Below, piece after piece: positions 53,218 to 61,409 of a stretch of 64,000 nt of DNA. The stretch spans positions 62,001 to 126,000 of the forward strand of contig NZ_JAPDHW010000005.1 of NCBI RefSeq assembly GCF_025971945.1, in the 5' to 3' direction. A program made the translations under genes and the position numbers. Numbering within the stretch: the stretch's first letter is position 1; each line of letters starts with the position of its first letter. A model generated the notes under the pieces. The model was not told where the DNA came from. It did no database searches and worked only from the letters and a program-made list of their open reading frames with translations. Source of the DNA: Chryseobacterium kimseyorum. Lineage in GTDB: Bacteria; Bacteroidota; Bacteroidia; Flavobacteriales; Weeksellaceae.

Positions 53218-53235
53218 TATATACACCAACTACAA

Positions 53236-54315
53236 ATGTTTGAAATCACCATTCAAATGCTGCCTTTTCTGATGGTTTTCAGTTTGGGGATTGCACTTTT
53301 TCATACCGTTATTCTGTCTGGTTTATTTGAATTAAAACTTAGGCCAAGCTGGATTCTTTTCTTAATTGATCCTTTGATTGTAGCTGCAGGATATTTTTTC
53401 GTTCCTCAACAATCTGGGTTGGTATTTATCGGCCTTTTCGTTTCGGTATTTGTTCTTGCCATTATTGCGATGATCACTAAAGGAATTCAGGGTGTTGCAG
53501 AGAATTTCAGAAAAGCACGGGAAGCTAAAAAGCCATTATGGAAAATTGTTTTAAGTGGCTTTGCCGTCGTAATTTTTTATCTCGCTTTCTTTTATTTTGG
53601 AATTTATTCCTTCTTCATCATTTTCTTTTTCATTATTGTCAGTTCCATTTTACCGAATAATAAAAACCGTTTCTTTTTCTATCAGAGAAATCTGCCGACT
53701 TCAAAAATTCAAAGTGTAGCAATGGGACTTGCCGAAATTTGTGGTAAAGCAAAGGCTATTAAGACTGTAGTTTCACCGTTTTCGTCTACCACTTGTGTCG
53801 GTTATATTTATACGGTTGATGAAATACGCGAATCACGAGACGACGACGGAAGAACGAGTAAATCTTACAGGGAAATTGAGAGAAAACAGGAACTTCACAG
53901 ATTTCTTCTTCGGGATGAGACAGGAAGTATTGAGGTTGATCCTGAAAAACTCGACTGGATCAGCTTTTCTCCAGCCAAAGAAAGAGAGAGTGGAAATCAG
54001 CGCTACCGCGAATTTATTCTTGATGAGAAAACCGAAATCCTAATGATCGGTCAGGCTTTTTATGAAGAGGCAAAAACAATTTTCAGATATGACGAAAACA
54101 AAAAGCTCTATGGAATGGCACCCTTAGAATTTGTAAATTTTGCCAATAAATGGAGACCTTTAAAACTGCGGTCTGTCGCAACCCTATTGTGTATTGCTTT
54201 ATTTTCGGCATTTATTATTGTAGCTCCGATCAAAATAAGCGGCACTAAACTCATTATCGAATCGGTCAACTGGAAAGAAAATTTCTCCAAAAATCCTTTT
54301 GTTTTTTTTAATTAA
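53236..54315 (+). CDS. GIDE-domain membrane protein (MULAN/MUL1-related, no RING)
   Basis: ATG 53236 gives 359 residues. Several helices lie at the N-terminus (about 8-28, 36-56, 60-80 and 105-140). The GIDE (BAM) domain runs from about 155 (KIQSVAMGLAEICGKAKAI) through SPFSSTTCVGYIYTVDE and LRDETGSIEVDP to a C-terminal helix near 325. In animals this domain sits in the mitochondrial E3 ligase MULAN next to a RING domain; the bacterial protein has no RING. LemA follows 11 bases later, a known bacterial association. Function is unknown; assembly or signalling at the membrane is plausible. Confidence 0.85.
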   Translation: MFEITIQMLPFLMVFSLGIALFHTVILSGLFELKLRPSWILFLIDPLIVAAGYFFVPQQSGLVFIGLFVSVFVLAIIAMITKGIQGVAENFRKAREAKKPLWKIVLSGFAVVIFYLAFFYFGIYSFFIIFFFIIVSSILPNNKNRFFFYQRNLPTSKIQSVAMGLAEICGKAKAIKTVVSPFSSTTCVGYIYTVDEIRESRDDDGRTSKSYREIERKQELHRFLLRDETGSIEVDPEKLDWISFSPAKERESGNQRYREFILDEKTEILMIGQAFYEEAKTIFRYDENKKLYGMAPLEFVNFANKWRPLKLRSVATLLCIALFSAFIIVAPIKISGTKLIIESVNWKENFSKNPFVFFN

Positions 54316-54326
54316 ATTTAAATTTA

Positions 54327-54881
54327 ATGCTGATCCCACTTCTTATTTTTATCATTGTCATTGTGGCGGTTTTTACTTTTTTAGTGAGAACCTACAATCA
54401 GATTGTCATTACGAGGAACAACGTAGATAAATCTTTTTCAAATATTGATGTAATCTTAAAACAGCGTGCAGACGAAGTTCCTAACTTGGTTGAAGTCGTA
54501 AAAGCTACTGCCCTGTACGAAAATACAACATTGAAAGAACTCGTTAAACTTCGTGCTCAATATTTTCAAACTGAAAAAACGAATGATAAAGTAAAAATAG
54601 CCGGAGAAATTGACAGAAAATTTCAGTCATTCTTAGTTTCAATAGAAAATTATCCCGAGTTAAAAGCAACCCAATCTTTTCTAAATCTTCAGAAAAGACT
54701 CACTGATCTTGAAAATATGATTTCCGACAGGCGAGAGTACTTCAATGAATCAGTTAACTTGTATAACACAGGAATTCAGGTTTTTCCGGATATGATATTT
54801 GCTTTAATGATGAATTACAAAAAAATGGAAGTGCTGAATTTTTCCGAAAAGGAGAAAGAATTTAAAAATATTGAACTTTAA
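54327..54881 (+). CDS. lemA: LemA family protein
   Basis: This 184-residue protein has an N-terminal helix (LIPLLIFIIVIVAVFTFLV) and a helical LemA core: RTYNQIVITRNNVDKSFSNIDVILKQRADEVPNLVEVVKA (region 27-66), LYENTTLKELVKLRAQ, then ESVNLYNTGIQVFPDMIFA. LemA proteins are membrane-anchored helix bundles of unknown function. It follows the GIDE protein and precedes two membrane proteins, so it is part of a four-gene cluster. Confidence 0.93.
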   Translation: MLIPLLIFIIVIVAVFTFLVRTYNQIVITRNNVDKSFSNIDVILKQRADEVPNLVEVVKATALYENTTLKELVKLRAQYFQTEKTNDKVKIAGEIDRKFQSFLVSIENYPELKATQSFLNLQKRLTDLENMISDRREYFNESVNLYNTGIQVFPDMIFALMMNYKKMEVLNFSEKEKEFKNIEL

Positions 54882-54893
54882 AACAAAAATAGA

Positions 54894-55256
54894 ATGGTTA
54901 TAGATTTAGGCATTGTTGGTGATTTTGTCAACTCCAGAAAGTTTTGGGGAAGCATGGCGATAGGATTTCCTGTTTTTACTATTGGAATTCTTGTTGTTTA
55001 CAGTATGGTGAAGAAGATTCCTTTTCTCAAAAATATAGTTCAGTACATCACGCTTACTTACGGGCTTTCAATCATTGTCTTTATGCCGATTGTCTTTTTT
55101 TCAGCGTTCTTAGAAACTGAAAAATTAAAGCTGGCGTTAATCTATTTTGTCATTTTGTTTTTTGTATCAATATTTACCCTGTTCAATCAAAAGGAAGTTA
55201 TTAATTTTCTGAAAGACTTTTCCAACACAAGAGGTTTTACTACTAAAAAATCTTAG
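54894..55256 (+). CDS. Three-helix membrane protein of the LemA-GIDE operon
   Basis: This 120-residue protein of unknown family has three helices (about 19-38, 47-72 and 79-96) and a basic C-terminus (RGFTTKKS). It starts 12 bases after lemA and ends two bases before the next start, so it is part of the operon. It is presumably in the inner membrane with GIDE and LemA. Confidence 0.7.
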   Translation: MVIDLGIVGDFVNSRKFWGSMAIGFPVFTIGILVVYSMVKKIPFLKNIVQYITLTYGLSIIVFMPIVFFSAFLETEKLKLALIYFVILFFVSIFTLFNQKEVINFLKDFSNTRGFTTKKS

Positions 55257-55258
55257 CT

Positions 55259-56047
55259 ATGTACACGATCATTTTCACAACTGTCATTTTGGTTTTACTG
55301 TATTTTAAAAAAAGGAGAAAGAAACAAGAGATTTCAGTCAAGGTATTTATTCTACCTGCGATTATGATTCTTTTCGTTTCGTCGATATTTTTTTTCTTGG
55401 GCGGAAGAATAGTTTCTACTTTATACTCTTCTATTTTTGATAAAAAGTATGATGCTAAAGTAGTGAAGTACGATTACACAGATGGAGATTCAGATTCTGC
55501 TCCGGCAGCAATTGCTGTAGTAGAATTTAAAAATGATAAAAACCAGACGCTTCAAAAATCTATTGGCTACGGAACGAGTCATCCTGTAGAAATCGGAAAA
55601 ACCATAAAAATATCTTATCATGAAGGAGACCGTAATGTAAAAAATCTGAGTTTTAGCGAAATGAAATTATTAATTGGAATTGTCTCAGTATTTTTTACAG
55701 TTTTCACAATTGCAATGATTGCTGTCATCATGCATGTGCTCGACAGAGATTTGTCTGTCATCTGGAAAATTGTGGGTGGTATCTTTATCTATTTGGTGAT
55801 TCCTGGCGGGATGCTATTTTTTATTGTTGCACTGTCATGGGTAATGTGGGAATATCTTCAGGGACGAAAAGATGACACACCGATTTGGGCGCTTGGAGTA
55901 TGCAGTTTATTTGTAACACTTCAGATTCCTGCATTACTGGGATATTTTAAAATGCTTTTTGAAAAAAAATCTATGACAGGTTCTCGGAGCAAATCAGTAA
56001 AAACCAAAATCAGATTATCAAAGTTCAGTAAGAGGATTCCAAAATAG
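55259..56047 (+). CDS. DUF3592-type membrane protein
   Basis: This 262-residue protein has about five helices, with a soluble loop (about 62-130) that contains AKVVKYDYTDGDSDSAPAAIAVVEF and IGYGTSHPVEIGKTIKISYHEGD. Such a beta-rich loop between helices is the DUF3592 signature. It is the last gene of the GIDE-LemA operon. Its final 30 bases overlap the end of the convergent alkyltransferase-like gene. Function unknown. Confidence 0.78.
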   Translation: MYTIIFTTVILVLLYFKKRRKKQEISVKVFILPAIMILFVSSIFFFLGGRIVSTLYSSIFDKKYDAKVVKYDYTDGDSDSAPAAIAVVEFKNDKNQTLQKSIGYGTSHPVEIGKTIKISYHEGDRNVKNLSFSEMKLLIGIVSVFFTVFTIAMIAVIMHVLDRDLSVIWKIVGGIFIYLVIPGGMLFFIVALSWVMWEYLQGRKDDTPIWALGVCSLFVTLQIPALLGYFKMLFEKKSMTGSRSKSVKTKIRLSKFSKRIPK

Positions 56048-56314
56048 TTTCTTGAAATTCTTTATTCTAAAATTTTCCACCTCTATTCCTTCCGCTTCCA
56101 GTCTTTGCTGAAATTCAGGAACCGACAAAGTTCCTGAGCTCGAAATCACCCGATGCGCTGGAACATCTTTCGGGCAACCACCCATTGCTTTACCCACATG
56201 ACGGGAGTGATTCGGGAAACCTACTGCCTTTGCAATGGCGCCATAACTTGTCACTCTACCTTTGGGAACCAATTTGGTAATTTCCCAAACCTGCTGTTTG
56301 AAGATTTCGTTCAT
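56018..56314 (-). CDS. Alkyltransferase-like (ATL) protein, MGMT family
   Basis: This 98-residue protein has the DNA-binding MGMT C-terminal fold: VWEITKLVPKGRVTSYGAIAKAVG, SRHVGKAM with the Arg finger (Arg 38) and HRVISSSGTL. In place of the reactive Cys of PCHRV it has Ala 53 (PAHRV). It cannot therefore remove alkyl groups by transfer. ATL proteins of yeast and bacteria bind O6-alkylguanine and flag it to nucleotide-excision repair. The common residue in ATLs is Trp; Ala is a less usual form. Its 3' end overlaps the DUF3592 gene convergently by 30 bases. Confidence 0.9.
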   Translation of the reverse strand: MNEIFKQQVWEITKLVPKGRVTSYGAIAKAVGFPNHSRHVGKAMGGCPKDVPAHRVISSSGTLSVPEFQQRLEAEGIEVENFRIKNFKKLFWNPLTEL

Positions 56315-56703
56315 GAGATATTTTAAAAATTAAATTTACGAAAAATGTTTGTTCTTATATTTCTACACATAGATGAGTTCTAAACATAAATATTTTTTGA
56401 AATAATGACACTTTAGGATTTAACATTTACTCTTTTAAGGATCAACATGCAGATTCTGCTCACCCGAACATAGATTTAAAAATCGTTTTCTCCTTAAGAG
56501 CAATATTTTGCAGAGTAATTCAGTCATCTCTGTGGAGCTCTGTCGACGCGTAACCTGCTGGAGGAAGATTTTTTACATTCTGGTTTCATACTGTAGTTTA
56601 AACAAATTTCATAACCTAAAAATTTAACAAAATATTACCATAGGTTAATATCACACAGGCATCATTGTTGTAAATTGAAGCATAGAATATAACAACAAAA
56701 TAT
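56315..56703. other. Intergenic region upstream of the SDR gene
   Basis: 389 bp with no credible gene. It must hold the promoters of both the ATL and the SDR genes. AACCTA / TAGGTT arms at about 56619-56652 form a small inverted repeat near the SDR promoter. Nothing else stands out. Confidence 0.5.
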
Positions 56704-57495
56704 ATGTCAAATTTTAAAGGAAAAGCAGTGATCGTGACCGGTGCTGCAATGGGATTAGGATTGGCTGCTGCAGATGCCTTGGCAGCAAAAGGAGCTGATC
56801 TTACATTAGTGGATTTCAACGGCGAAGCTTTAGAAAAAGCAAAAGCTGATTTACTAGAGAAATATCCGGAAAGTAAGTTTTTGACTGTTACAGCCGATGT
56901 TTCTGTGGAAGAAAATGTGAAAAATTATGTTGATCAAACCGTTAAAGAATTCGGAAAGGTTGACGGACTGTACAACAACGCAGGGATTGAAGGAAAGCAG
57001 GCTCCGTTGATTGATTACGACATCGAAGTATTTAAAAAGGTAATCGACATCAATTTGTTGGGAGTGTACTACGGAATGAAGTATGTAATTCCTGAAATGC
57101 AGAAAAACGGAAGCGGAAGAATTGTTAATGTTGCTTCTGTAGGAGGAATCCGTGGAGTAATTAATCAAACTGCTTATGTTGCGACTAAGCACGCCGTAGC
57201 CGGAATGACCAAAAATGCAGCTTTGGAATACGGAAAGGATAACATTTTGACCAACGCCATTGCTCCGGGAGCAATTTTAACTCCGATGGTTGCTGAAGCA
57301 TTCAATCAGGTGAATCCTGCAGATCCGAAAGCGGCAGAAAAAGAATATGCATCAAGAAATCCCACCAGAAGATTAGGTGATCCGAAAGATGTCGGAAATT
57401 TGGTCGCTTATCTTTTAAGTGATGAAAACGGTTATGTCTCAGGTCAGGTGATCGCTATTGATGGTGGCGAATCAAATATGTATGGTAATCCGTAG
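56704..57495 (+). CDS. Short-chain dehydrogenase/reductase
   Basis: This 263-residue protein has the classical SDR layout: TGAAMGLG (12-19) for the dinucleotide, VDFN with Asp 37 favouring NAD, NNAG (91-94), and catalytic Ser 145, Tyr 158 and Lys 162 (YVATK). The C-terminus ends in IDGGESNMYGNP. The substrate is not determinable; similar proteins are annotated as sugar/steroid alcohol dehydrogenases or simply SDR. It stands alone with its own terminator. Confidence 0.92.
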   Translation: MSNFKGKAVIVTGAAMGLGLAAADALAAKGADLTLVDFNGEALEKAKADLLEKYPESKFLTVTADVSVEENVKNYVDQTVKEFGKVDGLYNNAGIEGKQAPLIDYDIEVFKKVIDINLLGVYYGMKYVIPEMQKNGSGRIVNVASVGGIRGVINQTAYVATKHAVAGMTKNAALEYGKDNILTNAIAPGAILTPMVAEAFNQVNPADPKAAEKEYASRNPTRRLGDPKDVGNLVAYLLSDENGYVSGQVIAIDGGESNMYGNP

Positions 57496-57535
57496 ATTGC
57501 TGATGGCTAATGGCTAATGGCTCTGAACAGTACAA

Positions 57536-57569
57536 AAAATTGTCTTCATTCACTGAGGACATTTTTTTT
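57536..57569 (+). terminator. Terminator of the SDR gene
   Basis: TGTCTTCA / TGAGGACA (one T-G pair) with loop TTCAC is followed by eight T. ATGGCTA occurs as a direct repeat just before it. Confidence 0.8.
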
Positions 57570-57669
57570 ATCTAACCACATCATCTACTTTCAGCATCCA
57601 ATACCGAACTTCCACCTTTATCCAAAACTGCATAATTTTTGAATGATGTTGTTTCTAAATCTAAAAGTT

Positions 57670-57816
57670 ATGAAAAAGTCCATTTTTAGAATTCTGAATA
57701 AAATCAATAAAGCCGTGCTGCCGAAATTGAGTGATAAGGATCCGACAAAGCTGACCAAAGTGCAGAAAGGAATTTTGGCGTACCGTTATTTTGTGCTGAC
57801 CAATTCTCTGGATTGA
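57670..57816 (+). CDS. Small conserved-looking 48-residue protein
   Basis: This short frame reads MKKSIFRILNKINKAVLPKL, then SDKDPTKLTKVQKGILAYRY and FVLTNSLD. It is basic, with an amphipathic N-terminal helix, and has coding-like composition in spite of its length. I recall near-identical short proteins in Chryseobacterium-type genomes, though no function. Minus-strand frames over the same bases are compositionally odd. It is followed immediately by the GC-rich structured element. Confidence 0.72.
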   Translation: MKKSIFRILNKINKAVLPKLSDKDPTKLTKVQKGILAYRYFVLTNSLD

Positions 57817-57837
57817 CCGATCTGCGTGAGGGATATG

Positions 57838-57938
57838 GAGGGCGCGGGCGAAGACCGCGGTGCAAAGCACCGGAACGAAGTGGAGCCTGTATAAGCCCGG
57901 CCCGAGCATTGGGTTTGCTCTGGAGAGGGACACGCCCT
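57838..57938. other. GC-rich structured noncoding element
   Basis: About 100 bases far richer in G+C than the surroundings. AGGGCG (about 57839) can pair with CGCCCT (about 57933), and CGGTGC AAA GCACCG forms a perfect inner hairpin at 57858-57872. CCGGCCCG and ACGAAGTGGAGCCTG are other notable blocks. It is not tRNA, rRNA, SRP, RNase P or tmRNA as far as I can judge. It could be an uncharacterised RNA or a dispersed mobile element. Confidence 0.55.
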
Positions 57939-58005
57939 AACAAAAAACATAAATATGCAGAGTTTTTTTAACTGACAGAGAACACTTTTCTTGCATTTGC
58001 AACAC

Positions 58006-58036
58006 AAAAAAACGTCCCAAAGAGTTGGAACGTTTT
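58006..58036 (-). terminator. Terminator of the deoxyhypusine synthase-like gene
   Basis: On the minus strand AACGTTCC / GGGACGTT with loop AACTCTTT is followed by seven T, about 40 bases after the stop. Confidence 0.82.
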
Positions 58037-58075
58037 CTATAATTTCAAGCTTCAGACTTAGGTCTTCCCGCTTTA

Positions 58076-59047
58076 TTAGTTTTCTAAAATATAAGAGAAC
58101 ATCAATGGTGCACAGATGGTTGCATCACTTTCAACGATAAATTTCGGTGTCGTAATATCCAGTTTTCCCCATGTAATTTTCTCGTTCGGAACTGCTCCGG
58201 AATAAGAACCGTAAGAAGTAGTTGAATCTGAAATCTGACAGAAATAAGACCAGAACGGAATATCATGCATTTCCATATCCTGATACAACATCGGAACCAC
58301 ACAAATCGGGAAATCTCCTGCGATACCTCCACCAATCTGGAAGAAACCAACACCCTTTCCTGCTGAGTTTTTCGTGTACCAATCTGCCAAATACGTCATG
58401 TATTCGATACCGGATTTCATCGTCGTAGCCGTCAGTTCACCTTTGATACAGTAAGATGCGAAAATATTACCCATGGTAGAATCTTCCCATCCCGGTACAA
58501 CAATCGGCAGGTTTTTCTCAGCCGCAGCGATCATCCATGAATTTTCTCTAGGAATTTCGTAATACTGCTCCAAAACTCCTGACAGAATCATCTTATACAT
58601 AAATTCATGCGGAAAATATCTCTCCCCTTTTGCTTCAGCGTCTTTCCAGATTTCTACGATGTGCTTCTGCAATCTTCTGAAAGCTTCTTCTTCAGGAATA
58701 CAGGTGTCTGTCACTCTGTTTAAGCCTCTTTCCAAAAGATCCCACTCATCCTGAGCCGTCAAATCTCTGTAATGAGGAACTCTTTCGTAGTGAGAATGCG
58801 CCACCAAATTCATCAAATCTTCTTCAAGGTTTGCTCCTGTACAAGAGATAAAATCTACTTTATCCTGACGGATCATTTCAGCTAAAATCTTTCCCAATTC
58901 AGCCGTAGACATTGCTCCAGCCAAAGTGATCATCATTTTTCCGCCTTCTTTTAGGTGGGCAACATATCCTTTCGATGCGTCTACCAAAGCTGCTGCATTG
59001 AAGTGCAGGTAATATTTTTCTATGAACTCAGTAATTGGTTTGCTCAT
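58076..59047 (-). CDS. Deoxyhypusine synthase-family protein
   Basis: This 323-residue protein keeps the family pattern: MMITLAGAMSTAELGKILAEMI, DFISCTGANLEEDLMNLVAHSHYE, VGFFQIGGGIAGDFPIC and SYGSYSGAVPNEKITWGK. The last contains Lys 295, at the place of the catalytic Lys that forms the enzyme imine in eukaryotic enzymes. Bacteria lack the eIF5A substrate, so the protein more likely makes homospermidine or another polyamine from spermidine, using NAD. It has a TATCTTTG -7-like box about 13-20 bases upstream of its start. Its role in polyamine metabolism is inferred. Confidence 0.9.
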   Translation of the reverse strand: MSKPITEFIEKYYLHFNAAALVDASKGYVAHLKEGGKMMITLAGAMSTAELGKILAEMIRQDKVDFISCTGANLEEDLMNLVAHSHYERVPHYRDLTAQDEWDLLERGLNRVTDTCIPEEEAFRRLQKHIVEIWKDAEAKGERYFPHEFMYKMILSGVLEQYYEIPRENSWMIAAAEKNLPIVVPGWEDSTMGNIFASYCIKGELTATTMKSGIEYMTYLADWYTKNSAGKGVGFFQIGGGIAGDFPICVVPMLYQDMEMHDIPFWSYFCQISDSTTSYGSYSGAVPNEKITWGKLDITTPKFIVESDATICAPLMFSYILEN

Positions 59048-59074
59048 TATTTAATTTTTTTACAAAGATAAAAT

Positions 59075-59743
59075 TTAAAACTGGAAAGTTGCAGATGCAC
59101 TCAAAGAAAGTCTGGTTAATCCCTCTCTTTCTTCTTCACCGAAGTTCACCGTTGTCCCATTATATTTCATTTCACTTAAAGTTCCGCCAGTCAATCCAAT
59201 CTTTGGTCCGATGAAGATATTGTTTGAAAATGCATACTGATAAGCAAAATTAATATCTGCTCCAAGATTAGATCCTTTCCCTGTTACATTTCCTGTTTTA
59301 GTCGTATAAGTAATAACACCTAAAGAAATATCATAGTAGAATTTGTGTAATGTATCTACCTTAAAGTTAGAAAACATATAAGACGCTCCCAGGAAGCTGA
59401 TATTATCTTTCGTAGTTACTAAGCCTGAAACGATCTGACCATTCTGATTCTGCACAGCAATTCTTCCGTCGCTTGACGCAAAATAGCCTGAGTATTTCAA
59501 ACCAATTGCACCGTTGCCTTTTAAAAGATAGTAAGTCCCTATGCTTACATCCATGCCATTTTTCAGACCTTTGATATAATTTTTTGTATCGTTATTGATT
59601 CCTGAGGGGATTTTTGCTAAACGCCACGCGTAACCTAATGAAGGAATGATTGCAACTCTGGACTGTGATGCTGGAATAGTTTCCTGCGCATTGAATAAAA
59701 AAGGGATTACAAATACTCCCGCGAATATAAGTTTCTTAAACAT
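59075..59743 (-). CDS. Outer-membrane beta-barrel protein
   Basis: ATG 59743 gives 222 residues with a signal peptide (MFKKLIFAGVFVIPFLFNAQ); a longer frame adds 34 residues that run into arfB. The mature protein has alternating strands (GAIGLKYSGYF, LGASYMFSNFKV, DISLGVITYTT, INFAYQYAFSNNIFIGPKIG) and ends in SLSASATFQF with terminal Phe. It is an eight- to ten-stranded barrel of the porin/OmpX-like class. It lies 27 bases upstream of the deoxyhypusine synthase-like gene, which may be coincidental. Confidence 0.82.
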   Translation of the reverse strand: MFKKLIFAGVFVIPFLFNAQETIPASQSRVAIIPSLGYAWRLAKIPSGINNDTKNYIKGLKNGMDVSIGTYYLLKGNGAIGLKYSGYFASSDGRIAVQNQNGQIVSGLVTTKDNISFLGASYMFSNFKVDTLHKFYYDISLGVITYTTKTGNVTGKGSNLGADINFAYQYAFSNNIFIGPKIGLTGGTLSEMKYNGTTVNFGEEEREGLTRLSLSASATFQF

Positions 59744-59789
59744 GATAACTAATTTTTCGCAAAAATACTGTTTTTCTAAATGTAGAGAA

Positions 59790-60182
59790 TTAAAATTTAA
59801 AACGTCTGTTTTCCTTCTTATTTGAATGTTGTTTTTTCTGCTCAATTCTCTTCTCTACGGAAGATCTCGTTGGTTTTGTTTTTGCCCTGAATTTTGGTAT
59901 AATTAAAGCCTTATCTACCAACTCCAGTATTTTATCAATCGCAATTTTCTTGTTTTGAAGCTGCGTTCTGCTTTCGGAAACTGTCAGAAATAAAAAACCT
60001 TCCAGATTAATTCTGTTTTTCAGCTTTTCTGAGATCAAATCTTTCTGTCTGTCATTGAAAAATTCAGAATCTGAAACTTTCCAGGTCACAGTGACAGCAG
60101 TTTCCACTTTGTTTACGTTCTGTCCGCCTGCTCCGCTGCTTCGGGAAGTTTTAAAATTCAGTTCTTTGCTAAAATCTTTCAT
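59790..60182 (-). CDS. arfB: Alternative ribosome-rescue factor ArfB (peptidyl-tRNA hydrolase)
   Basis: This 130-residue protein has the catalytic GGQ at 19-21 in SSGAGGQNVNKVETAVTVTW and a very basic C-terminal tail (KPTRSSVEKRIEQKK...KKENRRFKF) that inserts in the empty mRNA channel. There is no stop-codon recognition domain. It frees peptides from ribosomes stalled at mRNA ends. Length matches ArfB (YaeJ) enzymes. It stands between a barrel gene and the menE gene, all on the minus strand. Confidence 0.95.
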   Translation of the reverse strand: MKDFSKELNFKTSRSSGAGGQNVNKVETAVTVTWKVSDSEFFNDRQKDLISEKLKNRINLEGFLFLTVSESRTQLQNKKIAIDKILELVDKALIIPKFRAKTKPTRSSVEKRIEQKKQHSNKKENRRFKF

Positions 60183-60196
60183 AATGTGTATTTAAT

Positions 60197-60250
60197 TCCT
60201 CTCCTCTGGAGGGCTGGATCAATTTTCGTCAGAAAATTGAGACGGGTTGC
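60197..60250. repeat. Degenerate Bacteroidota intergenic repeat
   Basis: CCTCTCCTCTGGAGGG is followed by the hairpin TCAATTTTC-GTCA-GAAAATTGA (60219-60240) and GACGGG. It resembles the common CCTCTGGAGGGGTGG...GACGGGGTGG intergenic repeats of the phylum. Confidence 0.5.
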
Positions 60251-60267
60251 TAAATAATTTTCACCAA

Positions 60268-61311
60268 TCAATCCTTTAACCGATTTATCTCAATCATTCT
60301 CTGCAACTCTATTCTATTTACCTTCCCATTCGGCGTCCTTGGGATTTCCTCAACAAAAATAATCTCTTTCGGTTTATGGAATTTTAGTTGATAGTTGATG
60401 GCCGAAAGTTTCTGGTTGACAGATTCAGATTCGATTCCTTCAATCACGACTATCAATTTCTGTCCCAAACTTTCATCTTTTAGTCCTAAAAAAACAACTT
60501 CGTTTGGAATTTCTTTCTTTACCAAAGCTTCCAGTTCTTCAGGGAAGATTTTTACGCCTCCTGAATTGATCACGTTATCTATTCTTCCAAGAAATCTAAA
60601 CTGATGATTATTTTTAATCTCAACTAAATCATTAGTTTGCAGTATTTCACTATTTAATTTTGGTGCAGAAATTTTCATGCAGCCTCTTTCATCTGTAGAA
60701 ATGGAAACATTTTCAAAAACAGTAAAATAATTAGCCTGATGAGGATAAATTTCTTTCAATGCAATATGAGAAAGGGTTTCCGACATCCCATAGGTCTCGT
60801 AAATTTTCGTAGAAGCATTTTTGTCTTGAAGCGTTTGATATATTTTGTCCTTTAAAGATTCCGAGACAGCTGCGCCACCAATAATTAAATTTCTGATGAA
60901 TTGAAGTTTATCCAGAGAATTTTCAACCTGCAAAGGTGTCATCGCACAAAAGTCGATTTCGGTATCTAAATTTTTTAAAGGTTGTAATGACGGTTCAGAA
61001 ATAATAAGGTTTAATTTTCTTTCGAAAGCCCGGACTACCATCATTTTTCCGGATATGTATTCTATGGGAAGACAAACTAAAGCGGTATCATTTTCTTTTA
61101 ACTGTAAAAAATCACACGTCATTTTTGCAGAATTACGCATCTTCTCTTTCGCGATTTCAAATACTTTTGGAATTCCGGTCGAGCCTGAGGTCTGTACTTC
61201 CACCATTTCAGAAGAGGAAAGCCATTCTTTCAGAAAAAAAATCACTTTTTTTTCAAAATCAGTTTGGGGATGTAAATTATTAATTTCGAGATTATTGAAG
61301 TTGAGCAACAT
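60268..61311 (-). CDS. menE: O-succinylbenzoate-CoA ligase-type AMP-binding enzyme (MenE)
   Basis: This 347-residue member of the ANL superfamily is shorter than the typical 450-500 residues and matches the compact Bacteroidota MenE form. The phosphate loop is QTSGSTGIPK (about 40-49), followed by CLPIEYISGKMMVVRAF, FCAMTPLQ, RNLIIGGAAVSE, ETYGMSETLSHIA, the hinge/adenine region FLGRIDNVINSGGVKIFPEELE and the C-terminal Lys in RTPNGKVNRIEL. It acts in menaquinone biosynthesis, forming an acyl-CoA from o-succinylbenzoate. No other men gene is next to it. Confidence 0.88.
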   Translation of the reverse strand: MLLNFNNLEINNLHPQTDFEKKVIFFLKEWLSSSEMVEVQTSGSTGIPKVFEIAKEKMRNSAKMTCDFLQLKENDTALVCLPIEYISGKMMVVRAFERKLNLIISEPSLQPLKNLDTEIDFCAMTPLQVENSLDKLQFIRNLIIGGAAVSESLKDKIYQTLQDKNASTKIYETYGMSETLSHIALKEIYPHQANYFTVFENVSISTDERGCMKISAPKLNSEILQTNDLVEIKNNHQFRFLGRIDNVINSGGVKIFPEELEALVKKEIPNEVVFLGLKDESLGQKLIVVIEGIESESVNQKLSAINYQLKFHKPKEIIFVEEIPRTPNGKVNRIELQRMIEINRLKD

Positions 61312-61363
61312 ATTTCCGGCTTATAAAATGTTGTGTAAATTTAAAGAAAAATTAAAAAATGAT

Positions 61364-61393
61364 TTGCGAATAAAGAAAAAAGCCTTAAATTTG
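61364..61393 (+). promoter_or_regulatory. Promoter of tRNA-Gln
   Basis: TTG at 61364-61366 is followed by 19 bases and TAAATTTG at 61386-61393, a full match to the phylum consensus. The tRNA begins 16 bases further on. The 19-base spacing equals that of the peroxiredoxin promoter. Confidence 0.8.
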
Positions 61394-61409
61394 CATCACT
61401 AAAACAAAC

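Noticed and set aside
57661-58007. Three overlapping minus-strand frames of 73-90 codons
   Set aside because: They run antisense to the 48-aa gene and through the GC-rich element, overlap each other in different frames and have unnatural Arg/Pro/Ser/Cys-rich composition.
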